The translations under genes were made by a program, and so were the position numbers. Source: Verrucomicrobiia bacterium (GTDB taxonomy: Bacteria; Verrucomicrobiota; Verrucomicrobiia; Verrucomicrobiales; Akkermansiaceae). Taken from it: DNA of 27,589 nucleotides. Below the pieces are notes generated by a model. That model saw nothing but the letters and a program-made list of their open reading frames with translations. It searched no databases and was not told where the DNA came from. Of this stretch, positions 15,374-24,745 are shown piece by piece. Each line of letters begins with the position of its first letter. Position 1 is the first letter of the stretch. The stretch covers positions 1-27,589 of the forward strand of contig CANHKJ010000005.1 of assembly GCA_947460915.1 (NCBI GenBank), in the 5' to 3' direction.

Positions 15374-16426
15374 ATGAACGACCCAGAACGTATATTTGAA
15401 ATGGACTTCCTACGCGCCACAGAAGGCGCTGCACTCATGGCTCATCGCTGGATGGGCCGTGGTGATAAAGAAGCAGCTGATGCTGACGCTTGCGATGCCA
15501 TTCGTGGCATGTTTGATCTTATGGACATGCGCGGCGAAGTAGTCATCGGCGAAGGCATTAAAGACGAAGCACCTGGTATTTTTAAGGGCGAAAAAGTTGG
15601 CACTTGGGCGGAAAACAGTCCCCAATTTCACATCGCGCTTGATCCCGTTGATGGTACGACCAATGTCAGCAAGGGCATGGGCAATGCCGTGAGCTGCATA
15701 GCCGCAGCCATGCCTTCCTCGTGTGGTGAAAATGCGCTCGAAGACATTCCTGCATTTTACATGGAAAAACTAGCCTACCCTGAGCCCGTGCGCAGAGCCT
15801 TTATGGCTGACTCCAGCTTACCGATTTCTGTTGAGGCACCAACGGAAGAAGTCATTAAGATCACTGCCAAAATTCTTGGCAAAGATGTGCGTGATGTAGT
15901 GGTAATGGTTCTGGACCGTCCGCGCAATGCTGGGTACATCGATGCCATACGTCGTATCGGCGCTAAGTTGCGGATGATTTCTGATGGTGACATTGCCGCC
16001 GCCATTGCGCCCGCACTTAAAACGAGCAACATCGATTTATATGTCGGCATTGGAGGATCACCAGAAGGAGTGCTTTCAGCAGCAGGCATGCGCTGTCTCG
16101 GCGGAGGCCTACAGGCAAAAATATGGCCGCGCGATCCTGAGGAAAAACAATCGCTGATCGATTGCGGATATGGTCATAACTTGGACAGAGTCTATCTCTC
16201 ACGAGATCTCGCGAAAGGTGACCGAATACTTTTTTGTGCCACTGGCATTTCTGATAGCCCACTGCTGCGCGGCGTCGAGGTCAATGGCAGCGTCGCCCGC
16301 ACCCATTCCGTACTGATGCGAGTTAAAAGTAAAACGGTGCGCTCGGTCAAAGCCTTCCACGAACTCTCCGCCAAAACTTTTCACCTCCGCTCCGCACAAG
16401 GTGAAGTGCTATTGCTAGACGAGTAA
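15374..16426 (+). CDS. glpX: Class II fructose-1,6-bisphosphatase
   Basis: This cytoplasmic phosphatase hydrolyses fructose-1,6-bisphosphate in gluconeogenesis. Some class II enzymes also act on sedoheptulose-1,7-bisphosphate. The 350 aa are close to the usual length of about 335. Family marks are DFLRATEGAALMAHRWMGRGDK (near the N-terminus, Asp31), VVIGEGIKDEAP (Glu60), the metal/phosphate motif DPVDGTT (90-96), YMEKLAYP, RIGAKLRMISDGDIAAAI, and VGIGGSPEGVLSAAGMRCLGG. It is divergent from the histidine kinase and monocistronic by position. No clear hairpin terminator was seen in the 120 bp that follow. There is no Shine-Dalgarno sequence before the ATG. Confidence 0.95.
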   Translation: MNDPERIFEMDFLRATEGAALMAHRWMGRGDKEAADADACDAIRGMFDLMDMRGEVVIGEGIKDEAPGIFKGEKVGTWAENSPQFHIALDPVDGTTNVSKGMGNAVSCIAAAMPSSCGENALEDIPAFYMEKLAYPEPVRRAFMADSSLPISVEAPTEEVIKITAKILGKDVRDVVVMVLDRPRNAGYIDAIRRIGAKLRMISDGDIAAAIAPALKTSNIDLYVGIGGSPEGVLSAAGMRCLGGGLQAKIWPRDPEEKQSLIDCGYGHNLDRVYLSRDLAKGDRILFCATGISDSPLLRGVEVNGSVARTHSVLMRVKSKTVRSVKAFHELSAKTFHLRSAQGEVLLLDE

Positions 16427-16462
16427 TTGAAATTTACGATGGCGAAATGACTCGGAATTTTT

Positions 16463-16491
16463 TTGACACTTCCAGAGCAATTACTTAAAAC
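16463..16491 (+). promoter_or_regulatory. Candidate promoter for the LamG/calcium-repeat protein
   Basis: A perfect -35 TTGACA (16463-16468), a 17-nt spacer and TAAAAC (16486-16491) lie about 60 bp upstream of the ATG at 16550. This is the best-looking sigma-70 promoter in the window by eye. Confidence 0.45.
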
Positions 16492-16549
16492 GATTCATGT
16501 GATGCATGAAATTTAGATGCTCACAACCCAAATCCCAAAACCACTAACT

Positions 16550-18946
16550 ATGAAAATGATCAAACATACCCAAATCTCTAGATTACTGGCGCTATTGATG
16601 AGCGGAACCCTCACATCTACCCAAGCGCAAACGCTGCTCTGGTCCGATAACTTCGACCACGCTGACACCACGAACTTTGACGGTTCCGCGCTCACTGGGC
16701 GACTGAGCGGCCCGCTTGGCACCGCTCCCGATTGCGTAGCACGTGCTTCAGGCATCCAACAATGGATCAGCTCCAACCAGCTCAATCTCCGCGGCGGTCG
16801 CATCCGCTTCCAGCGCTCTGCTTCTGGGCCCCGGTATGACTGGAGTGGCACTTCAGCGGGATCGAGCGCTGCCACCATCGCAGCCGCAGCTAACATCATC
16901 GCCGCAGGTGGTATGAGAATTTCATTCGACTACGTGCCGACCAACAATACTAGTACGAACTGGGTGAACGTCTCCGTCGGAATGGAATCTACCTTCGATG
17001 ATCAGGCAATCAACTATGGAGGTACTGACTATGGGGTTCTTCTCCGAAATAACGGAGGAACGCAACGGTTCAAAAACGGAAACGCCACGAACGGTTCGAA
17101 CTTTCCCGCGACTACGACCACTCGACATGTCGAATACCTCTACGCATTCTCCAGCTTTGGCGATGGTTCAAGCGTACGAACTAAGGTTATCGTGGACGGC
17201 ATCGAAGTTGCCACAGATACCTTCACATTGGGTGGCAATGCCAATGAATTCTATTTTGTGGTGGAAGTAGGCGAAGTGGGCACCTTAGTAGACAATCTCA
17301 GTGTCACCACCATTCCGACGATTTATTCCTTTGCTCTCACGGGAACATCATTCATCTCCGGCATCGACGCTGGAGAACCCATCGGCAACCTAAGTAGCGA
17401 AACCTTTGCGAAAGGCTCAGAAAGCTCCGCTTATACTTTCGTTAGTGGCACGGGCGACAACGATAACGGCAAGTTCACCATCACGGGTGACCAAATCCTT
17501 GCGGGCACCTATGACTTCACCCAAGATGCTCACGGAACGCAGTATTTTGTTCGCATCCAAGGCACTGGCAGTGTCACCGGCGGCACTCAGCAAAAAGAAC
17601 TGGTGCTGACGCTCATCAAAGATGATGACGCCGATGATCTGTTAGACTCTTGGGAATTAACCTTTGCTGATGAACTCACTGATCTTAATGGCCTCGGAAC
17701 AGCCACTGGTCCCGGCGCGGGCACGGGCGATTTTGATGGTGACGGCATTACTGACTTCCAAGAATTCCAATACAGCCTCAGCACGTATCCATCGATCAAT
17801 CCTGTGTTGGCCGATACTGATGGCGATGCACTCAATGACGGTAATGAAATTGCTGGCGCTGGATCACGTCCATCCACCAACCCGCTCATCGCCGATACGG
17901 ATCTCGATGGCCTTGATGACGGTGTGGAATCCAACACTGGAGTATTTGTCAGCGCCACTAATACTGGCACTAATCCAACCCTCGTGGACACGGACCTAGA
18001 TGGTGCGCGCGATAGTTTCGAAGTCGCAAGAAATAGCAACCCTACCGACGTCGCCTCGCGCCCCGCATTGCCATCAGCATTTGGAATTTTTCCTTTAACC
18101 GATGACGCTAGCTCTGGCCTCTCCACCGACATTACCTACACCCACAAAATCAGCGGAGGAGGTGCTGCAACCATCAATGGCGTAACTCTTGAGGAACTCA
18201 ATCCTGCGCTGAATCCAACCAACTTCACATGGACAGTCTCCGCGGGTGCAGGCGCCGAAATTAATCCGATTAACAATTCCACATGGGTTCCTGCGACGGG
18301 AAATGTTACTGGACCTGGCTTGCTAGACATGTTAGGCGGTTTTACTTACAATACTACTGGTAACCCAGGAGGTTTCCAAACCTACACACTTAGCGGCTTA
18401 ACAGTAGGAGAAACCTACAAAGTTAAAATTTTCATCCGCCCGTGGGATTTAGCAGGTGCAAGCAGACGTCCGATTGATTTTGAATTCATCAATGGTGCCA
18501 CCACCGACATTCCCTTTGGTTCACTCGTGACTGATCGTCCCGGAGTCGTGCTCAACAACGGCAATGACCACTCCGCTTACTACGTCTGTTACACCTATGT
18601 GGCGGAATCGACGGATCTCATGATCAGAGCCACGGTGCCGATTGGCTCCCTCCCTACCAGCGGCTCGTTCCACCTATACGGTCTAACCAACGAAGTCATT
18701 CCTCAGGTTTCGACTGATCTAATCGTAACGGGAGTAAGTCGCGATGCGTCTAACAATTTCATCATCAACTTCAAAGGTGCAGCAAGCACAACGTATGACG
18801 TCACGAAGTCCCCCGATCTCGTAACGCCCTTCGGCCCGTTGACTACACCTCTCACGACAACCACCGATGCCGCAGGCGTTGGCCAAGCCATCATTCCCGC
18901 GACCGAAACCACAGATGCTCGCGAGTTTTATCGAATCGAGGAATAG
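16550..18946 (+). CDS. Exported LamG-like protein with calcium-binding TSP3-type repeats
   Basis: The protein has 798 aa from the ATG at 16550. An ATG at 16517 would add 11 non-signal residues. The N-terminus is a signal peptide ending in AQA near residue 27. Residues of about 30-260 resemble a concanavalin/LamG-like sandwich (LLWSDNFDHADTTNFDG, MRISFDYVP, VEYLYAFSSFG, TLVDNLSV). Residues of about 260-355 look cadherin-like (FSLTGTSF-type start, DNDNGKFTITGDQIL). Five Asp-rich motifs follow at residues 358, 394, 422, 449 and 480 (e.g. DTDLDGLDDGVE). A second beta-rich region (about 505-725) and a C-terminal module ending AREFYRIEE complete it. No PEP-CTERM or LPXTG-type anchor is present. Function is unknown; a calcium-stabilised surface or matrix protein is a reasonable guess. 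It carries its own candidate promoter and terminator. Confidence 0.8.
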   Translation: MKMIKHTQISRLLALLMSGTLTSTQAQTLLWSDNFDHADTTNFDGSALTGRLSGPLGTAPDCVARASGIQQWISSNQLNLRGGRIRFQRSASGPRYDWSGTSAGSSAATIAAAANIIAAGGMRISFDYVPTNNTSTNWVNVSVGMESTFDDQAINYGGTDYGVLLRNNGGTQRFKNGNATNGSNFPATTTTRHVEYLYAFSSFGDGSSVRTKVIVDGIEVATDTFTLGGNANEFYFVVEVGEVGTLVDNLSVTTIPTIYSFALTGTSFISGIDAGEPIGNLSSETFAKGSESSAYTFVSGTGDNDNGKFTITGDQILAGTYDFTQDAHGTQYFVRIQGTGSVTGGTQQKELVLTLIKDDDADDLLDSWELTFADELTDLNGLGTATGPGAGTGDFDGDGITDFQEFQYSLSTYPSINPVLADTDGDALNDGNEIAGAGSRPSTNPLIADTDLDGLDDGVESNTGVFVSATNTGTNPTLVDTDLDGARDSFEVARNSNPTDVASRPALPSAFGIFPLTDDASSGLSTDITYTHKISGGGAATINGVTLEELNPALNPTNFTWTVSAGAGAEINPINNSTWVPATGNVTGPGLLDMLGGFTYNTTGNPGGFQTYTLSGLTVGETYKVKIFIRPWDLAGASRRPIDFEFINGATTDIPFGSLVTDRPGVVLNNGNDHSAYYVCYTYVAESTDLMIRATVPIGSLPTSGSFHLYGLTNEVIPQVSTDLIVTGVSRDASNNFIINFKGAASTTYDVTKSPDLVTPFGPLTTPLTTTTDAAGVGQAIIPATETTDAREFYRIEE
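17621..18022 (+). repeat. Array of five calcium-binding (TSP3/dockerin-like) repeats inside the LamG protein
   Basis: Protein-level repeats of the form DxDxDGxxDxxE occur five times at intervals of about 27-36 residues: DDDADDLLDSWE, DFDGDGITDFQE, DTDGDALNDGNE, DTDLDGLDDGVE and DTDLDGARDSFE. The spacing carries variable linkers such as ...STNPLIA and ...GTNPTLV. These loops typically bind Ca2+ and stiffen extracellular stalks. Confidence 0.8.
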
Positions 18947-18979
18947 TCGATCTGCTTCTCATCCCCCCGTCCACGTCTT

Positions 18980-19013
18980 ACGCGAGCGCCTAGTGTGCTC
19001 GCGTAGCTTTTTT
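18980..19013 (+). terminator. Rho-independent terminator
   Basis: ACGCGAGC (18980-18987) pairs perfectly with GCTCGCGT (18997-19004) across a 9-nt loop. A run of six T (19008-19013) follows. It closes the LamG/calcium-repeat gene and separates it from the giant LTD/CotH gene, which starts only 20 bp later. Confidence 0.9.
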
Positions 19014-19033
19014 CACGAAAACCCATTTTATCC

Positions 19034-22000
19034 ATGCGACATCATCTGATCAAGCTGCTCATTTGCACCACGGCCATCGCCTCTTCCGCGTTGGCCAACA
19101 GCCCTGATGCCGTAGTGACATTTCAGGAAATCCACTACAATCCCCCACTGACCCAAGACTCCGAGTGGATCGAACTGCACAATCAAATGGCAGTCAACGT
19201 CGATATCTCAGGATGGAAGTTCACAAACGGTGTCGAATATACCTTTCCGCAAGGCACCATCATCAATGCGGGTGCAAACCTGATCATAGCAAAACTTCCC
19301 GCCCATTCCTCATGGAGCGGATTTACAGGCATTCTGGGGCCATATACCGGATTGTTGTCGAACTCCGGTGAAACGATCGAACTGAGAAATTCTTCCAATC
19401 GATTGATGGATCGCATCAGCTACGGCGACAGCGGATCGTGGCCCTTGGCGGCCGATGGTCTGGGTGCCACTCTCGCAAAAAGACGCTCCAGTCTCGCCTC
19501 AGAGCCTGCCGAAAATTGGCGCTCCAGCATGGAAATGGGCGGCACCCCTCAGCGAGCAAACTTTTTGGATTCGAATGATCCCATTGTCTTCGAGCAGATC
19601 ATCCAAAACCAATCGTGGAAGTATCGCGATACCGTTGCCGTTCCGCCGAGTGATTGGATGAATGCAGCGTTCAATGATGCAAGCTGGAGTTCCGGCACCG
19701 GTTCTTTTGGTTCTTCAACTACCGTTCCAGTGCTTACGGTGACAGCTTCATTGACATCGCGCTATCGGGCTGGAGCGATCACTGGATTAAGCGATAACAC
19801 CATCGTCACGACATGGACTGACTCTCAGACGAGTGATGGCTCATCGCAAAATCTCATTAAGACGGACGACCCACGCTTTGAGACCAATTCCACACTCACA
19901 GGTGAACCTACGGTGAGCTTCGATGGCAACGACGCCATGCGAGCCACACTGACCCCAAGCATAGGCCCCACATCAGGCTTCGTGTATTTTCTCGTTTGCA
20001 AAGCATCAGCCGCGATGAGCAATGGTCTGACCAACGATGGCTCTGGGGCTTATATCTTTGACCGTGTAGCTACCGTTGATGAACCACTTGTTTCTCTGAA
20101 AGTCGTCAATAACCGCTACGGCTTTCAAAAACGCTACGATAACTCCAACGGATTGGGTGGTCCCGTTTCCTCTACAACAATCTCAACCAGTCAGTATCAA
20201 ATCGTAGCCTTGCGCCGGAATTCCAGCACGGCGAACTTTGAAATCTGGGTCGACGGAGTCATGGAAGGCTCTGTCTCGGACACAGGCGAAAGCTTAACAC
20301 CGCAACCGATTGTGTTAGGAAACCATGCCAGTGTCGGAGCCTCAGGATACAAAGGTGATGTCGCCGAAATGTTGATCTATAACAACGAACTCTCCACTAA
20401 CGATTTCCAAGCGGTCGGCAGTTATCTCGAATCCAAATACGGTCTAACAACGGCATTTCCGAATTCGACCGTGAGCACAACCATCGCGACATCTTCCTCG
20501 ACGGCCTATTTCCGGAAAAATTTCACCTTCAACGGAAACCCCGCACGCACAAGTTTAAAACTGCGCCACACACTTAGCGATGGCGCCGTGTTTTATTTGA
20601 ATGGTCAGGAAATTTCTCGCAGCAATCTTGCCGCGGGAACGGTTACACACACGACAAATGCTCTATCTGATCTCACAGTACCGCAAAGCAGCGGCGACTT
20701 CACCGTGCCCGCGACTGCGCTGGTGCAAGGAACCAACGTGCTTGCCGTCTCAGTGCATACAGGAGCAACAGATAACACGTGTTATTTCGATGCAGCGCTG
20801 ACAAGTTATGAAACGCCCGAAGATCCTGATGCGGCACCAGCCTTTCGAATCAATGAAATTGCAGCCGACAGCTCGACAAGTTTTTACATCGAATTGATCA
20901 ACCCAAACAATACACCCAGTTCCACGGCGGGTTATAGCATCGAGGTGCAAGGCCTCACCACGAATACGTTTTTATTACCATCAACTACCATTGCGGCGGG
21001 CTCCTTGGTACACTACACGGCGGCTCAACTCGGATTCAGTGTGCTCGATGGCGATAAAGTCGTCATCAGAAAACCAGATGGCACGATTGCGGATGCTCGC
21101 ACCATCGACAACGAGTTGCGCGGCCTTTCCGATACTTGGCCTGATCAATGGCTTCGACCAAGCAGTGAAACACCCGGCAGCGCGAATGCCTACCAGTTGC
21201 AAAACGACATCGTTATCAACGAAATCTGCTACCAAGCACCTGAAATCAGCCTTGCGAGTAACAGCAAACAATGGATTGAGTTGCATCATCGCGGCAGCAC
21301 CGCCATCGACCTAGGCGGTTGGTCTTTCACCAATGGAATTGCTTACACTTTCCCTCCTAACACCATCATGCTGCCGGGCAGTTACTTGCTCGTAGCGCAT
21401 ACGCCGGGCAATTTCACAGCAGCCCCTAGCGCAACGGTATTGGGTCCATGGTCGGGCAGCCTATCAGGAAATGGCGAAACCATCACACTTACCGACGCCG
21501 CAGGAAATCCGGCAGATGCGGTGAAATATCTCGATGGTGGACGCTGGCCTGATCTAGCTGATGGAGCTGGCTCATCGTTGGAGTTGCGCGATGCTCATGC
21601 CGACAATCAATCTCCCGAATCATGGAGTGCAAGTCAAGAAAGCTCGAAACGGAATTGGCAAACCTACACCTATCGCATGACCGCAGCAGCGAGCAGTGTG
21701 GGGCCCGATTCCCAGTGGAGAGAGTTTGTATTAGGATTGTTAGATCGCGGTGATATGTTGATCGACGACATTTCCGTCATCGAAAACCCCGATAGTGCGG
21801 CTACGCAAATGCTTGCCAATGGAAACTTTCAAAATGGAACGACAGGCTGGAGATTTCTCGGCAATCATCGACACGCCTCAATCGTCAATGATCCGACGAA
21901 CGCTTCAAACCAAGTTCTTTTCCTCAGCGCTCGGGGAGCAACCGAACACATGCACAATCATGTCGAAACCACACTTGCTGCGGGAAGATCCATCACCAAT

Positions 22001-24721
22001 GGCCTAGTTTATGAAATTTCATATCGCGCACGATGGCTCAGTGGTTCGAACCGACTCAATACACGCCTGTATTTCAATCGCTGCGCCAAAACCACCGAAC
22101 TAGCTCGAACCGATGACCCAGGAACACCCGGTGCCGCGAATTCCACGGAACAAAGCAACATCGGACCAAGTTTCGCCAATCTTTCGCACAGTCCCACCGT
22201 GCCAGCAGCGAACGAAGCCGTGACGATTACCGCACAAGCCAGCGATCCTGATGGCATTAGCGCTCTAACATTATTCTATTCTGTCAATGGCGGCTCGTTC
22301 AGCTCAGTTGCGATGAACCTGATTAGTGCAGGTTTTTATGAGGCAGAGATTCCAGCTCAAGTCTCGGCCAGCGTGGTACGGTTTTACGTTTCCGCTTCAG
22401 ACGCTGCCATCCCTGCAGCCACCACGCTTTATCCTGCCGCAGGTGCCCAATCGTATGCGCTCTATCAAGTCAATGACGGCCTAGCTGCGACAAACGGATT
22501 ACACAACCTGCGCATCATCATGCCGCCTGCCGAAGAAGCATTACTCTATCAAAACAACAACTTGATGAGCAACGAGCGCCTCGGTTGCACGGTGATTTAT
22601 AACGAAAAAGAAGTCTACTACAACGTGGGTGTGCGTTTGAAAAGCAGCCAACGCGGTCGGCCCGCAGCTGCCCGTGTGGGATTCAATCTGGGATTTTATG
22701 CAGGGCAATTGTTTCGCGGCGTGCACAAGACCGTTTCGATTGATCGCTCCGAAGGACAAATCACTGGCGCGCAAGAAATCCTTTATGATCACATGATGTA
22801 TGCCGGCGGTGGCATCCCTGCCGAATACAATGATTTGTGCAAAGTCATCGCGCCAGATCCAGCCCACACCAGCACCGCGATCATGCAACTCGCACGTTTT
22901 GGTGATGTTTTCCTCGATTCTCAATTCGACAATGGCGGCGATGGCACCACGTATGAATACGAATTGATTTACTACCCGACTACTGTTGATGGCAGTGGCT
23001 TCAAACTCCCTACGCCCGATAGCGTTGTTGGCACAGACCTTGTCAATCTTGGCGTCGATAAGGAAAACTATCGCTGGAATTATTTGATAGAAAACAATGA
23101 GGATGTCGATGACTACTCTCGCGTTATTGCCTTGGGTCAGCATTTTAGCAAAACCGGTGCGGCCTTCACAACGGGATTGGAAGACGTCATTGATGTCGAT
23201 CAATGGCTCAGTGCGCTCGCCTACTCTTGCGCCAGTGGTGCGGGTGATTCATTCTACGCCAATGCCAATCACAATGGCATTTTCTACGCCAGACCCGATG
23301 GCCGCGTCTTGTATTTCCCCCACGATCTTGATTTTTCCTACAGTGCAACACGCAGCATTTTTGAAAATAGCGAACTCAACAAGATCATTGCGCAACCACG
23401 CTATCGCAGATCTTACCTCGGCAAACTCCATGACATTTGCACAACGGTTTTTAATCAAAACTATATGAGCCCGTGGGCTAGTCATTATGGATCACTTCTT
23501 CCTAGCGAAAATTTTTCTTCTCACCTGAGTTATATCAACACTCGCTCAAACTACATTCTCAATGCGATCAATACGGACATTCCTGCCACGTCCTTCGCCA
23601 TCACAACCAATGGAGGCGCTAATTTTTCTTCCGCTACAAGCCCCGTAACGCTTACAGGTCAAGGTTGGGTCGATGTGAAAGACATCCGCATTGTCGGTTC
23701 CAGCGTCCCTCTAAATGTTACATGGACCAGCAACAACACATGGCAACTCGCCGTACCCTTGGGTGCAGGCGCGAATCTCATTTCGTTAGAAGCAGTCAAC
23801 TATTCCGGACAAATCATAGGCACTGATTCGATCACAGTGACCAACACCGGAGGCATCGTCTTGCCCAGTGCGAGCAACCTTGTGGTTTCTGAAATCTATT
23901 ACAATCCACCGGGGGCCATCGAAACTATGGAATATGTGGAGATCACCAATGTTTCGAGCAACACGCTTGATATGAGCAATATCAGCTTCACTCTTGGAAT
24001 CACCTATACCATTCCTGGCGGGACTCTGTTAGGCTCAGGAAGCAAGCTTGTAATTGCCAAAGATCTTACAGCATTTGCAACCACATTTGGTAGCGGTATC
24101 AACGTGGTCGGTCCATTTCTCGATCAACTTGACAATGGCGGTGAGGTCATCGAAATGCGCCGTGCCGATGGATCGCTGCTTCTCAGTTTTGCATACGATG
24201 ATGCAATTCCTTGGCCTACGATCGCTGATGGCGATGGGCATTCGTTAGAGCTGGTTTCACCATTTTCTCTTCCCAATCTCAGTGATCCCTTGAGTTGGAG
24301 AGCGAGCGCTGCGAACAATGGCGGCACTCCTGGAGTTGATGGAGCCATCACCTATGCCGCGTGGAAACTTGCCAATGGTAATCACGCTGATGATCAAGAT
24401 CTCGATGGCGATGGCTTTTCAACCATGCTCGAATATTATCTCGGTGGCAATCCACAAACAGCGGAGCAATCGCTACGTCCGACATTCATCAAAGAACCTA
24501 CAGGAACTTTTCTGATGTCGATCACACGCAGCGTCAACGCCCAGCAGGCCAGCGTAATTCCTGAAGGCGCAACCAATCTCAACGACTGGAGCGATGCCAA
24601 TTACATACTGATTTCCAACGATCGACTCACCAGCCCAGCAGGCGTGGATCGACTCACGTTCCGCATCACACCACCGCCAAACAGACCGCGCTATTTCAGT
24701 CGATTTCGTTTTAGCATGTGA
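19034..24721 (+). CDS. Giant exported lamin-tail-domain / CotH-kinase protein
   Basis: This protein of 1895 aa has a signal peptide (MRHHLIKLLICTTAIASSALA, cleaved near residue 21). Lamin-tail (LTD) modules occupy about 28-170, 727-868 and 1617-1775, with a weaker one at 605-710. They share the pattern V..EI.YNPP...EWIEL.N, GW.FTNG..YTFP..T. and GE.I.L. A jelly-roll domain starts near 188 (WKYRD...FNDASWSSGTGSFG) and resumes near 490 (TAYFRKNFTFNGNPARTSLKL). A LamG-like domain (243-470) lies between its halves. Residues of about 1155-1520 form a CotH-type kinase domain with GVRLKSS (1199-1205), KTVSIDRSEG and FPHDLDFSY (Asp1431, Asp1433). The tail has DLDGDGFSTMLEYYLGGNP and a module ending RPRYFSRFRF. 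The CotH fold phosphorylates spore-coat proteins in Bacillus; the target here is unknown. No terminator separates it from cutA 24 nt downstream. Confidence 0.87.
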   Translation: MRHHLIKLLICTTAIASSALANSPDAVVTFQEIHYNPPLTQDSEWIELHNQMAVNVDISGWKFTNGVEYTFPQGTIINAGANLIIAKLPAHSSWSGFTGILGPYTGLLSNSGETIELRNSSNRLMDRISYGDSGSWPLAADGLGATLAKRRSSLASEPAENWRSSMEMGGTPQRANFLDSNDPIVFEQIIQNQSWKYRDTVAVPPSDWMNAAFNDASWSSGTGSFGSSTTVPVLTVTASLTSRYRAGAITGLSDNTIVTTWTDSQTSDGSSQNLIKTDDPRFETNSTLTGEPTVSFDGNDAMRATLTPSIGPTSGFVYFLVCKASAAMSNGLTNDGSGAYIFDRVATVDEPLVSLKVVNNRYGFQKRYDNSNGLGGPVSSTTISTSQYQIVALRRNSSTANFEIWVDGVMEGSVSDTGESLTPQPIVLGNHASVGASGYKGDVAEMLIYNNELSTNDFQAVGSYLESKYGLTTAFPNSTVSTTIATSSSTAYFRKNFTFNGNPARTSLKLRHTLSDGAVFYLNGQEISRSNLAAGTVTHTTNALSDLTVPQSSGDFTVPATALVQGTNVLAVSVHTGATDNTCYFDAALTSYETPEDPDAAPAFRINEIAADSSTSFYIELINPNNTPSSTAGYSIEVQGLTTNTFLLPSTTIAAGSLVHYTAAQLGFSVLDGDKVVIRKPDGTIADARTIDNELRGLSDTWPDQWLRPSSETPGSANAYQLQNDIVINEICYQAPEISLASNSKQWIELHHRGSTAIDLGGWSFTNGIAYTFPPNTIMLPGSYLLVAHTPGNFTAAPSATVLGPWSGSLSGNGETITLTDAAGNPADAVKYLDGGRWPDLADGAGSSLELRDAHADNQSPESWSASQESSKRNWQTYTYRMTAAASSVGPDSQWREFVLGLLDRGDMLIDDISVIENPDSAATQMLANGNFQNGTTGWRFLGNHRHASIVNDPTNASNQVLFLSARGATEHMHNHVETTLAAGRSITNGLVYEISYRARWLSGSNRLNTRLYFNRCAKTTELARTDDPGTPGAANSTEQSNIGPSFANLSHSPTVPAANEAVTITAQASDPDGISALTLFYSVNGGSFSSVAMNLISAGFYEAEIPAQVSASVVRFYVSASDAAIPAATTLYPAAGAQSYALYQVNDGLAATNGLHNLRIIMPPAEEALLYQNNNLMSNERLGCTVIYNEKEVYYNVGVRLKSSQRGRPAAARVGFNLGFYAGQLFRGVHKTVSIDRSEGQITGAQEILYDHMMYAGGGIPAEYNDLCKVIAPDPAHTSTAIMQLARFGDVFLDSQFDNGGDGTTYEYELIYYPTTVDGSGFKLPTPDSVVGTDLVNLGVDKENYRWNYLIENNEDVDDYSRVIALGQHFSKTGAAFTTGLEDVIDVDQWLSALAYSCASGAGDSFYANANHNGIFYARPDGRVLYFPHDLDFSYSATRSIFENSELNKIIAQPRYRRSYLGKLHDICTTVFNQNYMSPWASHYGSLLPSENFSSHLSYINTRSNYILNAINTDIPATSFAITTNGGANFSSATSPVTLTGQGWVDVKDIRIVGSSVPLNVTWTSNNTWQLAVPLGAGANLISLEAVNYSGQIIGTDSITVTNTGGIVLPSASNLVVSEIYYNPPGAIETMEYVEITNVSSNTLDMSNISFTLGITYTIPGGTLLGSGSKLVIAKDLTAFATTFGSGINVVGPFLDQLDNGGEVIEMRRADGSLLLSFAYDDAIPWPTIADGDGHSLELVSPFSLPNLSDPLSWRASAANNGGTPGVDGAITYAAWKLANGNHADDQDLDGDGFSTMLEYYLGGNPQTAEQSLRPTFIKEPTGTFLMSITRSVNAQQASVIPEGATNLNDWSDANYILISNDRLTSPAGVDRLTFRITPPPNRPRYFSRFRFSM

Positions 24722-24745
24722 TGATTTTCTGCTACGATATTCCTT

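Noticed and set aside
17621..18022. Possible dockerin of a cellulosome
   Set aside because: The Asp-rich motifs occur five times with long variable spacers and without the paired-helix pattern of a dockerin. No cohesin is nearby. TSP3-type calcium repeats fit better.
22541..23203. Minus-strand open frame of 220 codons inside the CotH region
   Set aside because: The plus-strand frame continues through the whole region with clear CotH motifs. The minus frame is a codon-usage shadow.
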